From JACZYA01 sp965247455 (GTDB lineage Bacteria; Acidobacteriota; Terriglobia; Acidiferrales; 2-02-FULL-67-57), in NCBI GenBank assembly GCA_965247455.1, contig CBDFHE010000015.1, forward strand, positions 244,667 to 308,666: a stretch of DNA of 64,000 nt. The letters are read 5' to 3'. The position numbers and the translations under genes were made by a program. The notes under the pieces were generated by a model. The model had not been told where the DNA came from and made no database searches. It was given only the letters and a program-made list of their open reading frames with translations. This document shows, one piece after another, positions 10,063-17,878 of the stretch. How positions within the stretch are numbered: the stretch's first letter is position 1; each line of letters begins with the position of its first letter.

Positions 10063-10554
10063 ATGAAGAAAACAGTTTGGATTATTGCCGCCCTCATGAC
10101 GGTCCTTCTCGCCTTGCCGGCGGCGGCGGCTCAGGGCAGGAGCAAAAACAAAGGCAAAGGGAAAGCGGCTACCACCAGCCAGTCCGCCCGAAAAAGCGGC
10201 CTGAGCGACCACGAGCGCGAGCGCCTGGCCGCCAAGGGCCACGCCTTCAGCAAAGCGCACATCCGCATCATCGTCGATTGGTTCCACAATCCATCCAACC
10301 TCCAGGGCTTGCCGCCCGGCTTGGCCAAGCGCGAACACCTGCCGCCCGGCCTCGAACGTCACCTGGAGCGCAACGGCACCCTGCCGCCGGGCCTGCAAAA
10401 GAAACTCCAGCCCATCCCCGTGGACCTGCGTCACCGCTTGCCGCGCTACCCGGACGGCATCCGCGTGGTCTTCGTGGTCGGCCACGTTATCCTGATAGAA
10501 ACCAGCACGTCGGCCATCGTTGACATCATCAAGAATGTGGTGAAAGCTTCCTAG
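10063..10554 (+). CDS. Exported PPGL-motif protein (RcnB/CigR-like)
   Basis: A 163-residue product with a signal peptide (MKKTVWIIAALMTVLLALPAA, then AQ). A basic segment follows, then three LPPGL motifs (LPPGLAKREH, LPPGLERHL, LPPGLQKKL) and a C-terminal VVFVVGHVILIE hydrophobic strand. This layout resembles periplasmic RcnB/CigR-type proteins. The function is unknown. It lies downstream of the CDF exporter on the same strand; 141 bp separate them. Confidence 0.65.
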   Translation: MKKTVWIIAALMTVLLALPAAAAQGRSKNKGKGKAATTSQSARKSGLSDHERERLAAKGHAFSKAHIRIIVDWFHNPSNLQGLPPGLAKREHLPPGLERHLERNGTLPPGLQKKLQPIPVDLRHRLPRYPDGIRVVFVVGHVILIETSTSAIVDIIKNVVKAS

Positions 10555-10580
10555 GCGGGTGCTGAAAAATTTGCTGAACC

Positions 10581-10688
10581 TGTCATTCTGAGGAGCCTGC
10601 CCGCCCTAGGCGGGCCGAAGGCGACGAAGAATCCCCTCACTCACTGATTCAGCGAGAGGTGGGATTCTTCGCTTCGCTCAGAATGACA
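10581..10688. repeat. TCATTCTGAG/GAATGACA palindromic repeat
   Basis: Outer arms TGTCATTCTGAG... and ...TCAGAATGACA enclose a second pair, GAAGAATCCC/GGGATTCTTC, and a CCCGCC/GGCGGG hairpin. It occupies most of the gap 10555-10763. Repeats of this type are widespread in environmental bacterial genomes; related copies here are at 3234-3293 and about 12676-12735. Confidence 0.8.
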
Positions 10689-10763
10689 CCCCAAAAAATC
10701 TTCTTAAGCGCCCGATTAGGCTGAACCGGCGGCTCGCAGCACCATAAGGAGGGCTCAGGGGGG

Positions 10764-12641
10764 ATGCATCTGCGACTTGCACTGGCTTGGCTTCTTTTCT
10801 TCCTTCCCGCCACTCTGGGGGCGCAGCAGCAGGAGCAAGAACCCGAGGAAAAGCCCCGCCCGGTTCCCGTCCGTCCCGCCCATATTGTGCTGCTGACTCT
10901 GGGGGCGCACGCCAAGGTCTGGACGCTGGAGGAAAAGAAAGAGCCGCCGGAAGGGGACGAGGAAGCGCCCGAACCGACGGCGGTGGCCATCCGCGGCAAC
11001 CGCATCATTCGGGTGGGCACCACTGAAGAAGTCGAAGAGCTCGTCCGCGAAGGCTACACCCGCATCATCCGTCTCGACGGCAAGCTGGTCCTGCCCGGCT
11101 TCATTGACAACCACACCCACTTCGACCGCGCCGGCCCCTTGCTGCTGGGCCTGAACCTGCTGGACGTGGACAAGCCGGAAGCCTTCCGCCAGCGCGTAGC
11201 CGAAGCCGCCGCCCGGCTGCCCGCCGGGGCTTGGCTGGTGGGCGGCGACTGGGGCGCCTACGCCCAATGGAGCAAAGGCTCGGCCGGACGGACGGGAGAA
11301 GCGAGCGCCGACTCTAGCGAGTTCCTTCCCTCCAAAGAGCTGATTGATCCCGTCACCGGCGACCGCCCCGCCCTGATCAGCCGCTTCGACCGCCAGCTCT
11401 ACCTCGCCAACTCGCTGGCGCTGGAAGCCGCCGACATCACCGCCGCTACGCCCGACCCGGAAGGCGGCGAGATCGTTCGCGACCCCTTCGGCCAGCCTAC
11501 CGGCCTGCTGCGCGGCAGCGCGGTCGAGCTGGTGCGCGCCGTCATTCCCTCGCCCAGCTACGAGCAGCGCCGCGCCGAGGCCTTGCGCGCGCTGGAGGAG
11601 GCGCGCCGCTGGGGCGTCACCTCCATCCACGACAACCTCCCCGACTTCGACCAACTGGAGCTCTTCCGCGACTTGCATAAATCCCAGAAACTCACCGTGC
11701 GCGTCTGGGCGCGCATGTGGCTTTCCGAGTGGGAAACCCTGCGGGACTACCTGCGCCTCTACCGCATCCCGCGCTCGCGCTCGGGCGGCTGGGGCGACCA
11801 GTACATCCGCCTGGGCGGGCTGAAAGCCTGGGTGGACGGCATCATGGGCAGCTCCTCCGCCCTTTTCCTCGAACCCTACGACCACGAGCCCTGGAACCTG
11901 GGCCGCCTGCGCGACGTCATGTTCCCCCGCGGCAACCTCTACCGCCTGATGCAGGGGGCCGACGAAGCCGGCTTCACCATCACCGTGCACGCCATCGGCG
12001 ACCGCGCCAACCGCATCCTGCTGGACTCCTACCAGCGCGTCCTGGCGGAGAACCCGGAGCGCGACCGCCGCCACCGCGTCGTCCACGCCCAGGTCGTCCA
12101 ACCCGACGACTTCCAGCGCTTCGGCGAGTTGGGCCTGATTGCCGAAGTGCAGCCCTACCACTGCATTGACGACATGCGCTGGATGGAAGAGCGCATCGGT
12201 CGCCAGCGCGCCCGCGGCGCCTACGCCTTCCGCACGCTGCTCGACGGCGGGGCCACGCTCTCCTTCGGCTCCGACTGGCCCGGCACCAACGCCGCCTACT
12301 ACCCCATCAATCCCCTGCTGGGCATCTACGCCGCCGTCACCCGCCAGACCGTGACCGGCCAGCCCTCCTACGGCTGGTTCCCGGAGCAGCGCCTCACCAT
12401 CGAAGAGGCGGTGCGCTTCTTCACCCTCAACAACGCCTACGCCAGCTTTGAGGAGAACATCAAAGGGTCGATCAAAGCAGGGAAGCTCGCCGACCTGGTG
12501 GTGCTCGACCGCGACATCTTCACTCGCCCGCCCGAGGAACTGCTCGAAACTCAGGTCCTCTACACCTTCTTCGACGGCCGCATCGTCTACGACCGCGCCG
12601 CCGAAGCCAAGAAGGCCGCAGAAGGCCAAGGCACCAACTAA
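10764..12641 (+). CDS. Exported amidohydrolase, YtcJ-like
   Basis: A 625-residue metal-dependent hydrolase of the amidohydrolase superfamily with a signal peptide (MHLRLALAWLLFFLPATLGA). The YtcJ-like metal and active-site motifs are visible: GFIDNHTHFDRAG, the GGDWG segment, HAIGDRANR, VVHAQVV and FGSDWPGTN. It ends with the family's GSIKAGKLADLVVLD strand. The substrate (an amide or cyclic ureide, probably periplasmic) cannot be predicted. A GGAGG ribosome site lies upstream of ATG 10764. A 631-codon frame on the opposite strand is a GC-bias shadow. Confidence 0.9.
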   Translation: MHLRLALAWLLFFLPATLGAQQQEQEPEEKPRPVPVRPAHIVLLTLGAHAKVWTLEEKKEPPEGDEEAPEPTAVAIRGNRIIRVGTTEEVEELVREGYTRIIRLDGKLVLPGFIDNHTHFDRAGPLLLGLNLLDVDKPEAFRQRVAEAAARLPAGAWLVGGDWGAYAQWSKGSAGRTGEASADSSEFLPSKELIDPVTGDRPALISRFDRQLYLANSLALEAADITAATPDPEGGEIVRDPFGQPTGLLRGSAVELVRAVIPSPSYEQRRAEALRALEEARRWGVTSIHDNLPDFDQLELFRDLHKSQKLTVRVWARMWLSEWETLRDYLRLYRIPRSRSGGWGDQYIRLGGLKAWVDGIMGSSSALFLEPYDHEPWNLGRLRDVMFPRGNLYRLMQGADEAGFTITVHAIGDRANRILLDSYQRVLAENPERDRRHRVVHAQVVQPDDFQRFGELGLIAEVQPYHCIDDMRWMEERIGRQRARGAYAFRTLLDGGATLSFGSDWPGTNAAYYPINPLLGIYAAVTRQTVTGQPSYGWFPEQRLTIEEAVRFFTLNNAYASFEENIKGSIKAGKLADLVVLDRDIFTRPPEELLETQVLYTFFDGRIVYDRAAEAKKAAEGQGTN

Positions 12642-12675
12642 CTCATCCAACCGAGCGCAGAAAACTCACTGCGCT

Positions 12676-12735
12676 TGTCATTCCGAAGAGTTTACCTGCC
12701 GCAGGCAAGCCGAAGGCGACGAGGAATCTGCTCGT
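12676..12735. repeat. Half copy of TCATTC-type repeat
   Basis: The sequence starts TGTCATTCCGAAGAG, contains CTGCCGCAGGCAAGCCGAAGG and runs into GAGGAATC, matching the left half of the 10581 element. The returning right half is missing. It lies between convergent genes. Confidence 0.6.
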
Positions 12736-12751
12736 ACAAAACCGGGTAAGC

Positions 12752-13630
12752 CTAGGGTTGCTGGAAATCTTCCTTCTGCGCCAGGGAGTTGTGCATATAA
12801 AGCATCCGCCAGCATCCGTCCACCCTGCGGCACATCGCCGTCCCGCGGGCTTTAATCAGCCCTTCAGGCAGCTTCATGGTGTAGTCGTATCCGTACCAGA
12901 CGGCGTCACCCAACAAGCGGAAGTCGCGGACGCGTAGCTCAAGGCGGGCGGGCGGGTCAAGGCTGAAGTAGCGTCGGCGCAAGTAGTCGAGCATCTCCCG
13001 GCGACCACGGACTTCGCCCCAAGGCGTGAGCAGCACAACTTGGGGGTCGATGCAACCCTCGAAGAAGTGAGCATCGACGCGATTGAAAGCAGCGATGCAG
13101 GCACGCTGGGAGGTGCGGAACTCCTCGATGCGGGCCTTCTCGGTGGCACTGGCGGTTTCACTCGGCAACAGTGCGACGCGGCGTTTCAGGTCGAGGGTCG
13201 CACCCATGCGCTCCAACAGGTCCACTCCCAGGATGCCGTCGATGCGGCCCCCGCAGGCTTCGCCAATCGCGCTCAAGTCGATGGCGGGTAGTTTAAGTTT
13301 GTGCAGGCGATAATTCCCCAGCGCCAGCTCACCCAGGGAAATTTCACGAGCGCGGATAGCGGCAGTGCCACTCCAGGAACTCACCGCCCTCCGGGTTTCC
13401 TTCGATCCTTTCTGCGAAAAAGACTTCAGGTTGAGCATGGAAGTGGCAGCCGTGTCCACCAGAAAGCGCATCTCCTCGCCATCAATGCGAACCCGAATCA
13501 CCGGCAGGCGATCGCACCGCTCAATCGGAATTTCCTCCGTCGCAGGAGGCTCCTGCACCGCAGCCGCTGCGCCTACCAGCGACAGCGCCAGAACAAAGAA
13601 CCCGACTAAACGCAAAACGAGAGAACGCAT
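12752..13630 (-). CDS. Exported retropepsin-like protein with SnoaL-like C-terminus
   Basis: A 292-residue protein with a signal peptide (MRSLVLRLVGFFVLALSLVG). Residues 40-165 resemble a single-lobe aspartyl protease, with FLVDTAATS (Asp59; the family DTG is DTA here) and the later DGILGVDLL motif. Residues 175-285 look like an NTF2/SnoaL fold (ACIAAFNRVDAHFFEGCIDPQV, WRMLYMHNS). Such one-lobed proteases act as dimers, usually in the envelope. The fusion to an NTF2-like domain is uncommon but not unique. A GGGGAG ribosome site precedes the start. Confidence 0.75.
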   Translation of the reverse strand: MRSLVLRLVGFFVLALSLVGAAAAVQEPPATEEIPIERCDRLPVIRVRIDGEEMRFLVDTAATSMLNLKSFSQKGSKETRRAVSSWSGTAAIRAREISLGELALGNYRLHKLKLPAIDLSAIGEACGGRIDGILGVDLLERMGATLDLKRRVALLPSETASATEKARIEEFRTSQRACIAAFNRVDAHFFEGCIDPQVVLLTPWGEVRGRREMLDYLRRRYFSLDPPARLELRVRDFRLLGDAVWYGYDYTMKLPEGLIKARGTAMCRRVDGCWRMLYMHNSLAQKEDFQQP

Positions 13631-13871
13631 GGTGCCGGCTCCCCTTCCCCTCCATTTTATGAACGAGAAGAATCAAAGTGTCGAGCCTTTTCGGTCGAAC
13701 GGCAGCGGGACAACACTGTGCTGCTGCAATGGTGCGTTCGCCTACCAGCCTGCCCGCCAACGGCGGGGCCTGCCCCTCGGCTGCGCCTGCCCCGCTGTAG
13801 GCGCGGGAAGTGAAGCCAAAGGGTTTCTGCTCGTGGGCCGAATCCTGCAGGTTCATTCAAGAAATTGGTGG

Positions 13872-13923
13872 GGCAGACATTCTTGTCTGCCTTCCTAGCG
13901 CCGCGCAGACAGGAATGTCTGCG
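13872..13923. repeat. GCAGACATTC double palindrome
   Basis: Two 20-bp palindromes, GGCAGACATTCTTGTCTGCC and CGCAGACAGGAATGTCTGCG, lie 12 bp apart and also pair with each other. They sit in the 13631-14074 gap, which otherwise holds no gene. The same gap has a GACGAAGAAGCC...GGCTTCTTCGTC hairpin (about 13953-13981) that recurs inverted near 23237-23265. Confidence 0.75.
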
Positions 13924-14074
13924 CTACCCTATTTTTGCACACATCAGGTAGCGACGAAGAAGCCGAAGGCTTCTTCGTCGGTTTGTCTCTGGCCGTTGAG
14001 AACCCCGACCTTTTGGCGCGTCACCCGACCGAACAACACAGCCTTGGTCCACGACCGGCAGGACAGGTATTTGG

Positions 14075-14206
14075 TCAGGTCTGAATCTGCACCAACTGGG
14101 CTTGCTTGTCCTGCCAGGAGCCGAAAGTCAGGACGTTCACCGGGCAGACGGTGATGCAAATGCCGCACTGGATGCAACTGCTATAGAAAGATTTGAAAAG
14201 AGAGGG
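14075..14206 (-). pseudogene. Remnant of a ferredoxin-type C-terminus
   Basis: A 43-codon open stretch without a start codon encodes SSCIQCGICITVCPVNVLTFG and then ends at TGA (14075-14077). It closely parallels the C-terminus of the adjacent flavoprotein gene (SSCIGCGICIHVCPTDVLTFG), but codons differ at many positions, so it is an old paralogue fragment rather than a fresh duplication. A TAG blocks it at 14207. Confidence 0.7.
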
Positions 14207-14245
14207 CTATGAACCTCCTGCCTGGTGGCTGCGCCCGCAGAAGAA

Positions 14246-16321
14246 CTACGCGCTCGGTTGACGGTTGAGCGGCGGCGCGGTGGGCAGGGTGACGAACTGG
14301 TGGTGGCCAAAGGTCAACACGTCGGTGGGGCAGACGTGGATGCAAATCCCGCAGCCAATGCAGCTCGAGTTCCACATCCCGAATGCCTCCCCCTTGACCG
14401 CGAACTTCATCACGTCCACGCCCACCTCACAATAGCGCGTGCACATGTTGCAAGCGATGCAACGGTGCTTGTCAGCGGAAATGCGGAAGTGGCTGAACTT
14501 CTTCCCCACCAGATTCATCACGCCCACCACCGGGCACCAGTAGCGGCACCAGATTTTGCCACCCAGGAAGACATACATCGCCACCGGGATGATGGCGATC
14601 AGAAACAAATCCGCCGTGTAGGAATAGAGCTGGCTCAGTCTCACCCCCGCCACAGCGAAATCGTAGCCCGCCGCCACCAGCACCGTAGCCACCGCCGCGA
14701 ACCCGGTGACGAAATAGAGTTGCCGCTCCTTACGCGTGTTGCCCACCCCTTTGGGGGAGTAGTGCCGCCAGGAATCGCCCAGCGTCTCCGCCAATCCCCC
14801 GCAGCCGCACACCCAGGTGCAGAACTTCTTCCCGTGGAAGAGGGTGAACACCGGCACGGCAATGAAAATCAACCCCAGGCTCCACCACCACCAGAAGTCG
14901 CTGGCTTGGAAATGCTCCGCCGTGCCCGGATGGAAAACCAACGGCCAGGGATAGAGCAGCCCCCACGCCCGCCAGTCCTTCAGGATATAGAGGGGCACAA
15001 GAAAAAAGAAAAACACCTGGAAGAAGATCAGCGAAGCCAGGCGCAGCGTCTGCTGCCCGCCATAGCCCTTCTTTACCCGCCAGCGGTACTTCTTCCAGCG
15101 GCGGATGGCGCGCACCCCGAACGCCGCCACCACGACTGTGTAAATCAAGGGGTAGAGCGAACCCAGATCCCAGGTCATCTCGCCGGTACGCAGGGTCACC
15201 ACCCCGGGCATGAACTTCTTGAGCACGTAGAACGTCCCCACCGCCAGAATGCTCAGCAGAAACAGCAGGTAGCGCTTCACGTTCCAGTCGCGCTCGTACG
15301 CGACGTGAATCTTGCGGAAAAACCCCAGCGGCAGTTCGGTCTTCTCCACGCCCAGAAAGGGAAAGATGAGGTCGTTCTTCAAACGCAACGCCGGTGTGGT
15401 TGGAGTTTTCACCACCACCGCGCCCGCCTGCACCTGCTGCACGCGTGCGTTCGCCAGCCGGTTCAGCTTGCCGGCGCGAATCTGCTCCTCCACCGTGGCG
15501 ATCAACTCTGGCTCCGGATCTTTTAATTCGGCGCTCGGGTGCGCCAGCGTCACCCGGTTGTGCGCCGCCAGCGCCACCGCCGTCTCCAGCGCTTCGTTCG
15601 TTTCGCCCACCACCAGGATGTCGCGGTCGCGGTGCTTCTCCGGCTCCGGCGGTTCGTAGAAAACCTTGGGTTCGGCTTCCTGACCAACATCGAGCTTGGT
15701 CAGGTAAACGAGCTTGCCGATCGAGAGGATCACCCGGTCGCAGATGTAGCTGCGTTTGTCGGTCACCACCCGGAACTTGTCGATCTTTTGAATGTCGGTG
15801 ACGGTTTCGCCCAGACGCACGGCGAGAGAGTATGCTTCGAGCTGCTGCTCCCACTCTTCCACCAGGTCACAACTGCGGACGGCAGCGCCCTCCCCGGGCT
15901 CCGCCCACCACAAGTTTCCCGTTACCTCGCGCTCGCCCGTGGAAGCATAGAAGAGCGGCTTGCACTTGGCGAAGTTGCGGATGGCGGTGAAGAGCCGCTT
16001 CTTTTCCAGTAGCAGATAACCTTTCCGGCCGTTCCACTTCTGCGGGCCGGCCTTCTCAAACTCCAGCGCGGCACTCACGCCAGCAGGACCGCCGCCGATG
16101 ATAATGACATGGGCGTCGCAGGGGGGTCGGCACTCAATTTCTTGCGCCAGCAGGTGCCGCGCCACCTCCGCCCCGGCGTTGATGGCCGCCTTGATGTCGG
16201 GCGTGCCGATAACGTCGCCCGCCATGTAGAGCCCGGAGATGGACGACTGGCGGCGCTTGTCGAGCAGGGGGAAGCGCGGCCCCATGTCAAAGATGCTGCC
16301 CGGCTTGGTAAACCAGCTCAT
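14246..16321 (-). CDS. Flavoprotein fused to NapH/NosR-like membrane Fe-S module
   Basis: This 691-residue fusion starts at ATG 16321 (GAGGAA upstream). Residues 1-60 carry SISGLYMAGDV...KAAINAG, which normally closes a thioredoxin-reductase-like domain; the FAD-binding VIIIGGGPAG follows at about 73-82. A second Rossmann segment (DILVVGETNEAL) comes later. Then come about five to six TM helices with NapH-type cysteines (FCTWVCGCGG, WCRYWCP), and finally two [4Fe-4S] motifs (CIACNMCTRYC, CIGCGICIHVCP). It should move electrons from NAD(P)H through FAD and Fe-S across or along the inner membrane. It is the last gene of the selenoprotein operon. Electron acceptor unknown. Confidence 0.8.
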   Translation of the reverse strand: MSWFTKPGSIFDMGPRFPLLDKRRQSSISGLYMAGDVIGTPDIKAAINAGAEVARHLLAQEIECRPPCDAHVIIIGGGPAGVSAALEFEKAGPQKWNGRKGYLLLEKKRLFTAIRNFAKCKPLFYASTGEREVTGNLWWAEPGEGAAVRSCDLVEEWEQQLEAYSLAVRLGETVTDIQKIDKFRVVTDKRSYICDRVILSIGKLVYLTKLDVGQEAEPKVFYEPPEPEKHRDRDILVVGETNEALETAVALAAHNRVTLAHPSAELKDPEPELIATVEEQIRAGKLNRLANARVQQVQAGAVVVKTPTTPALRLKNDLIFPFLGVEKTELPLGFFRKIHVAYERDWNVKRYLLFLLSILAVGTFYVLKKFMPGVVTLRTGEMTWDLGSLYPLIYTVVVAAFGVRAIRRWKKYRWRVKKGYGGQQTLRLASLIFFQVFFFFLVPLYILKDWRAWGLLYPWPLVFHPGTAEHFQASDFWWWWSLGLIFIAVPVFTLFHGKKFCTWVCGCGGLAETLGDSWRHYSPKGVGNTRKERQLYFVTGFAAVATVLVAAGYDFAVAGVRLSQLYSYTADLFLIAIIPVAMYVFLGGKIWCRYWCPVVGVMNLVGKKFSHFRISADKHRCIACNMCTRYCEVGVDVMKFAVKGEAFGMWNSSCIGCGICIHVCPTDVLTFGHHQFVTLPTAPPLNRQPSA

Positions 16322-16364
16322 TGAATAATTGTTCCTCTGTCCCGCACCCCGGAGACACAAGAAC

Positions 16365-16919
16365 TTAGGGCACAGCTCCTTTCTCGTCAAGGGTCGGGTC
16401 TGCGAGCGCCCAGCGCTCCACCGTCAGTCCCGGTGGCCGGTCGGCGTGCGAGGGGTGCAACTTCCCGGTCACGCGCAGCCGCTTCCCCAGCAGCTCGGCG
16501 CGCCCCTCCAACTCCTCCGCCTTGACCCCGCCGGCCAGCACGAACTTGCGCACCGCACCGGACAGCTCCAACAGCAACAAGTCGTCCTGTCGGCTCAGCG
16601 TCCCGACCGCGGTCAGCTCAATTTCTCCCGCGCCGAAACCGGCGTCCTTGATCGCCCGCGGAATCTGTGTCGGGTCGAAGCTCTTTCCCTCAGCCGGCCG
16701 CACGACCGCTTGGCCGGTCTTCAACTCCACCTTCACTTGGCCGACGCCTTCCAGGCGTCGCAGGGCCTTTTCGGCCCCGTAGGCTCAAAGCGGTCAAGAC
16801 ATCCCATCAACGCGCACCCGCGCGCTTTCCACTTGCGCCGCGACCGGCGTCGCAGCCACAAGCCCGAAAGCGCTCAAGAGCGCGACGGAAAAAATCGCCC
16901 GGCGTACTTGTTTGTTCAT
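16365..16919 (-). CDS. HMA-domain selenoprotein with U-x-x-U motif (two in-frame UGA)
   Basis: Read with UGA as Sec, the gene encodes 184 residues: a signal peptide (MNKQVRRAIFSVALLSAF, ending near VAAQ), then a heavy-metal-associated domain VRVDGMSUPLUAYGAEKAL, then about 110 residues including LTVERWALADP. Sec42 (16794-16796) and Sec45 (16785-16787) replace exactly the two cysteines of GMxCxxC. No TAA or TAG interrupts the frame. The start overlaps the NHL gene stop (ATGA) with GGGAGG upstream, so translation is coupled. The HMA fold (beta-alpha-beta) is intact, as in MerP. It is probably periplasmic and binds or reduces a soft metal. Standard gene calling would see only codons 62-184. The alternative, a pseudogene with two stops, is much less likely. 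Confidence 0.85.
16761..16779 (-). promoter_or_regulatory. Candidate bacterial SECIS hairpin
   Basis: Read on the minus strand, CGGGGCC-GAAAA-GGCCCTG forms a 7-bp stem (five G-C pairs, a G-U, a C-G) with a five-base loop beginning with G. The loop begins 21 bases after the first UGA and 12 after the second. Bacterial SECIS elements are stem-loops immediately downstream of UGA with a G near the loop start. One hairpin would serve both UGAs; the short distance to the second is at the low end. Confidence 0.6.
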
Positions 16920-17878
16920 TCCTGCCTCCCTGTCACCGCCTCCAATTTATAGACGCGATTGTTGGCGGCATCGCTGACGTACAGCAATCCCTCGGCATCC
17001 AGGGCAAGCGCCTGCGGAGACTGGAACTTGGGCCCGGCGCTTTCCGGCACCGCCCACTCCGCCAGGTAGTTCCCCTCCGCGTCCAGCCACTGCACGCGGA
17101 AGTTGCCGCTGTCGGCCACGTGCAGGTTTCCGTTCCGGTCCACGACCAAATCGGCCGGGTCCTGGAACTGCCCCTGCCAGGTGCCCGAAGTTCCCCACCT
17201 TGCTAGGAACTTCCCTTCGGAATCAAACTTCTGCACGCGGTAGTTGTGCGCGTCGGCCACGTAGATATTTCCGTCGGCGGCCACCATCAACTTCCCCGGG
17301 TAATGCAGCTGGCCCTCGGCCCCGCCGTCCCCGCCCCACGCGGTAAGGAACTTTCCTTGCGAAGTAAATTTCTGCACCCGGTGGTTGTAGAAGTCAGTCA
17401 CATAGACGTTTCCTTCGGAATCCACTGCCACACCAACCGGGGCGGAAAACTCTCCGGTGCGTTTCCCCGAGCGCCCCCACTGGCGCAGGAAATTTCCTTC
17501 GCGGTCGGACACCTGCACCCGGTCAAGTATAAAGTCCACCACAAACACTTCGCCGCCGCGACCCACCGCCACGTCCACCGGCTTGAGGAACTCGCCCCGC
17601 CGCTCTCCACACTCGCCCCACGTGCGCACAAATTCTCCTGCGCTGGTGAAGACTTGCACGCGGCAGTTCTCCGCGTCGGCGACGTACACTTCTCCCCGCG
17701 CATCCACCGCCAACCCCTGCACGCCGTCGAACTGGCCCGGCTCCCGACCGGTCTCCCCCCACACCGCCACCAAATGGTAGTGCGGCCCGTCGGGCTCCGG
17801 CGCGGGCGCCGGTTCGCGCGCGCAGGCCGCCAGCAGGACAGCCGACAGACTCATTAAGCTGAGAGTTGTGCGTTCCAC
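16916..17878 (-). CDS. NHL-repeat six-bladed propeller lipoprotein
   Basis: About 320 residues. The N-terminus is a lipoprotein signal (LSAVLLAAC). Six NHL repeats follow, each with the pattern P-x-x-hydrophobic-A-V-D...G-x-V-Y-V-x-D...N-x-R-V-Q-x-F (for example GVAVDSEGNVYVTDFYNHRVQKF), enough for a closed six-bladed beta-propeller. I place the start at the GTG at 17878, which shares one base with the upstream TAG stop; an upstream GTG (17890) would add four residues. The stop overlaps the selenoprotein start by four bases. Likely a periplasm-facing or surface binding protein of the operon. Confidence 0.85.
   Translation of the reverse strand: MERTTLSLMSLSAVLLAACAREPAPAPEPDGPHYHLVAVWGETGREPGQFDGVQGLAVDARGEVYVADAENCRVQVFTSAGEFVRTWGECGERRGEFLKPVDVAVGRGGEVFVVDFILDRVQVSDREGNFLRQWGRSGKRTGEFSAPVGVAVDSEGNVYVTDFYNHRVQKFTSQGKFLTAWGGDGGAEGQLHYPGKLMVAADGNIYVADAHNYRVQKFDSEGKFLARWGTSGTWQGQFQDPADLVVDRNGNLHVADSGNFRVQWLDAEGNYLAEWAVPESAGPKFQSPQALALDAEGLLYVSDAANNRVYKLEAVTGRQE

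Noticed and set aside
10755..12650. 631-codon open frame antisense to the amidohydrolase
   Set aside because: It mirrors the codon-position GC bias of a well-supported enzyme gene and has no recognisable domain.
13944..14177. 77-codon minus-strand frame
   Set aside because: It is the wrong frame of the ferredoxin remnant and runs through a dispersed hairpin.
14225..15526. 433-codon plus-strand frame opposite the flavoprotein
   Set aside because: His/Pro/Gln-rich shadow of the Fe-S/flavoprotein coding strand.
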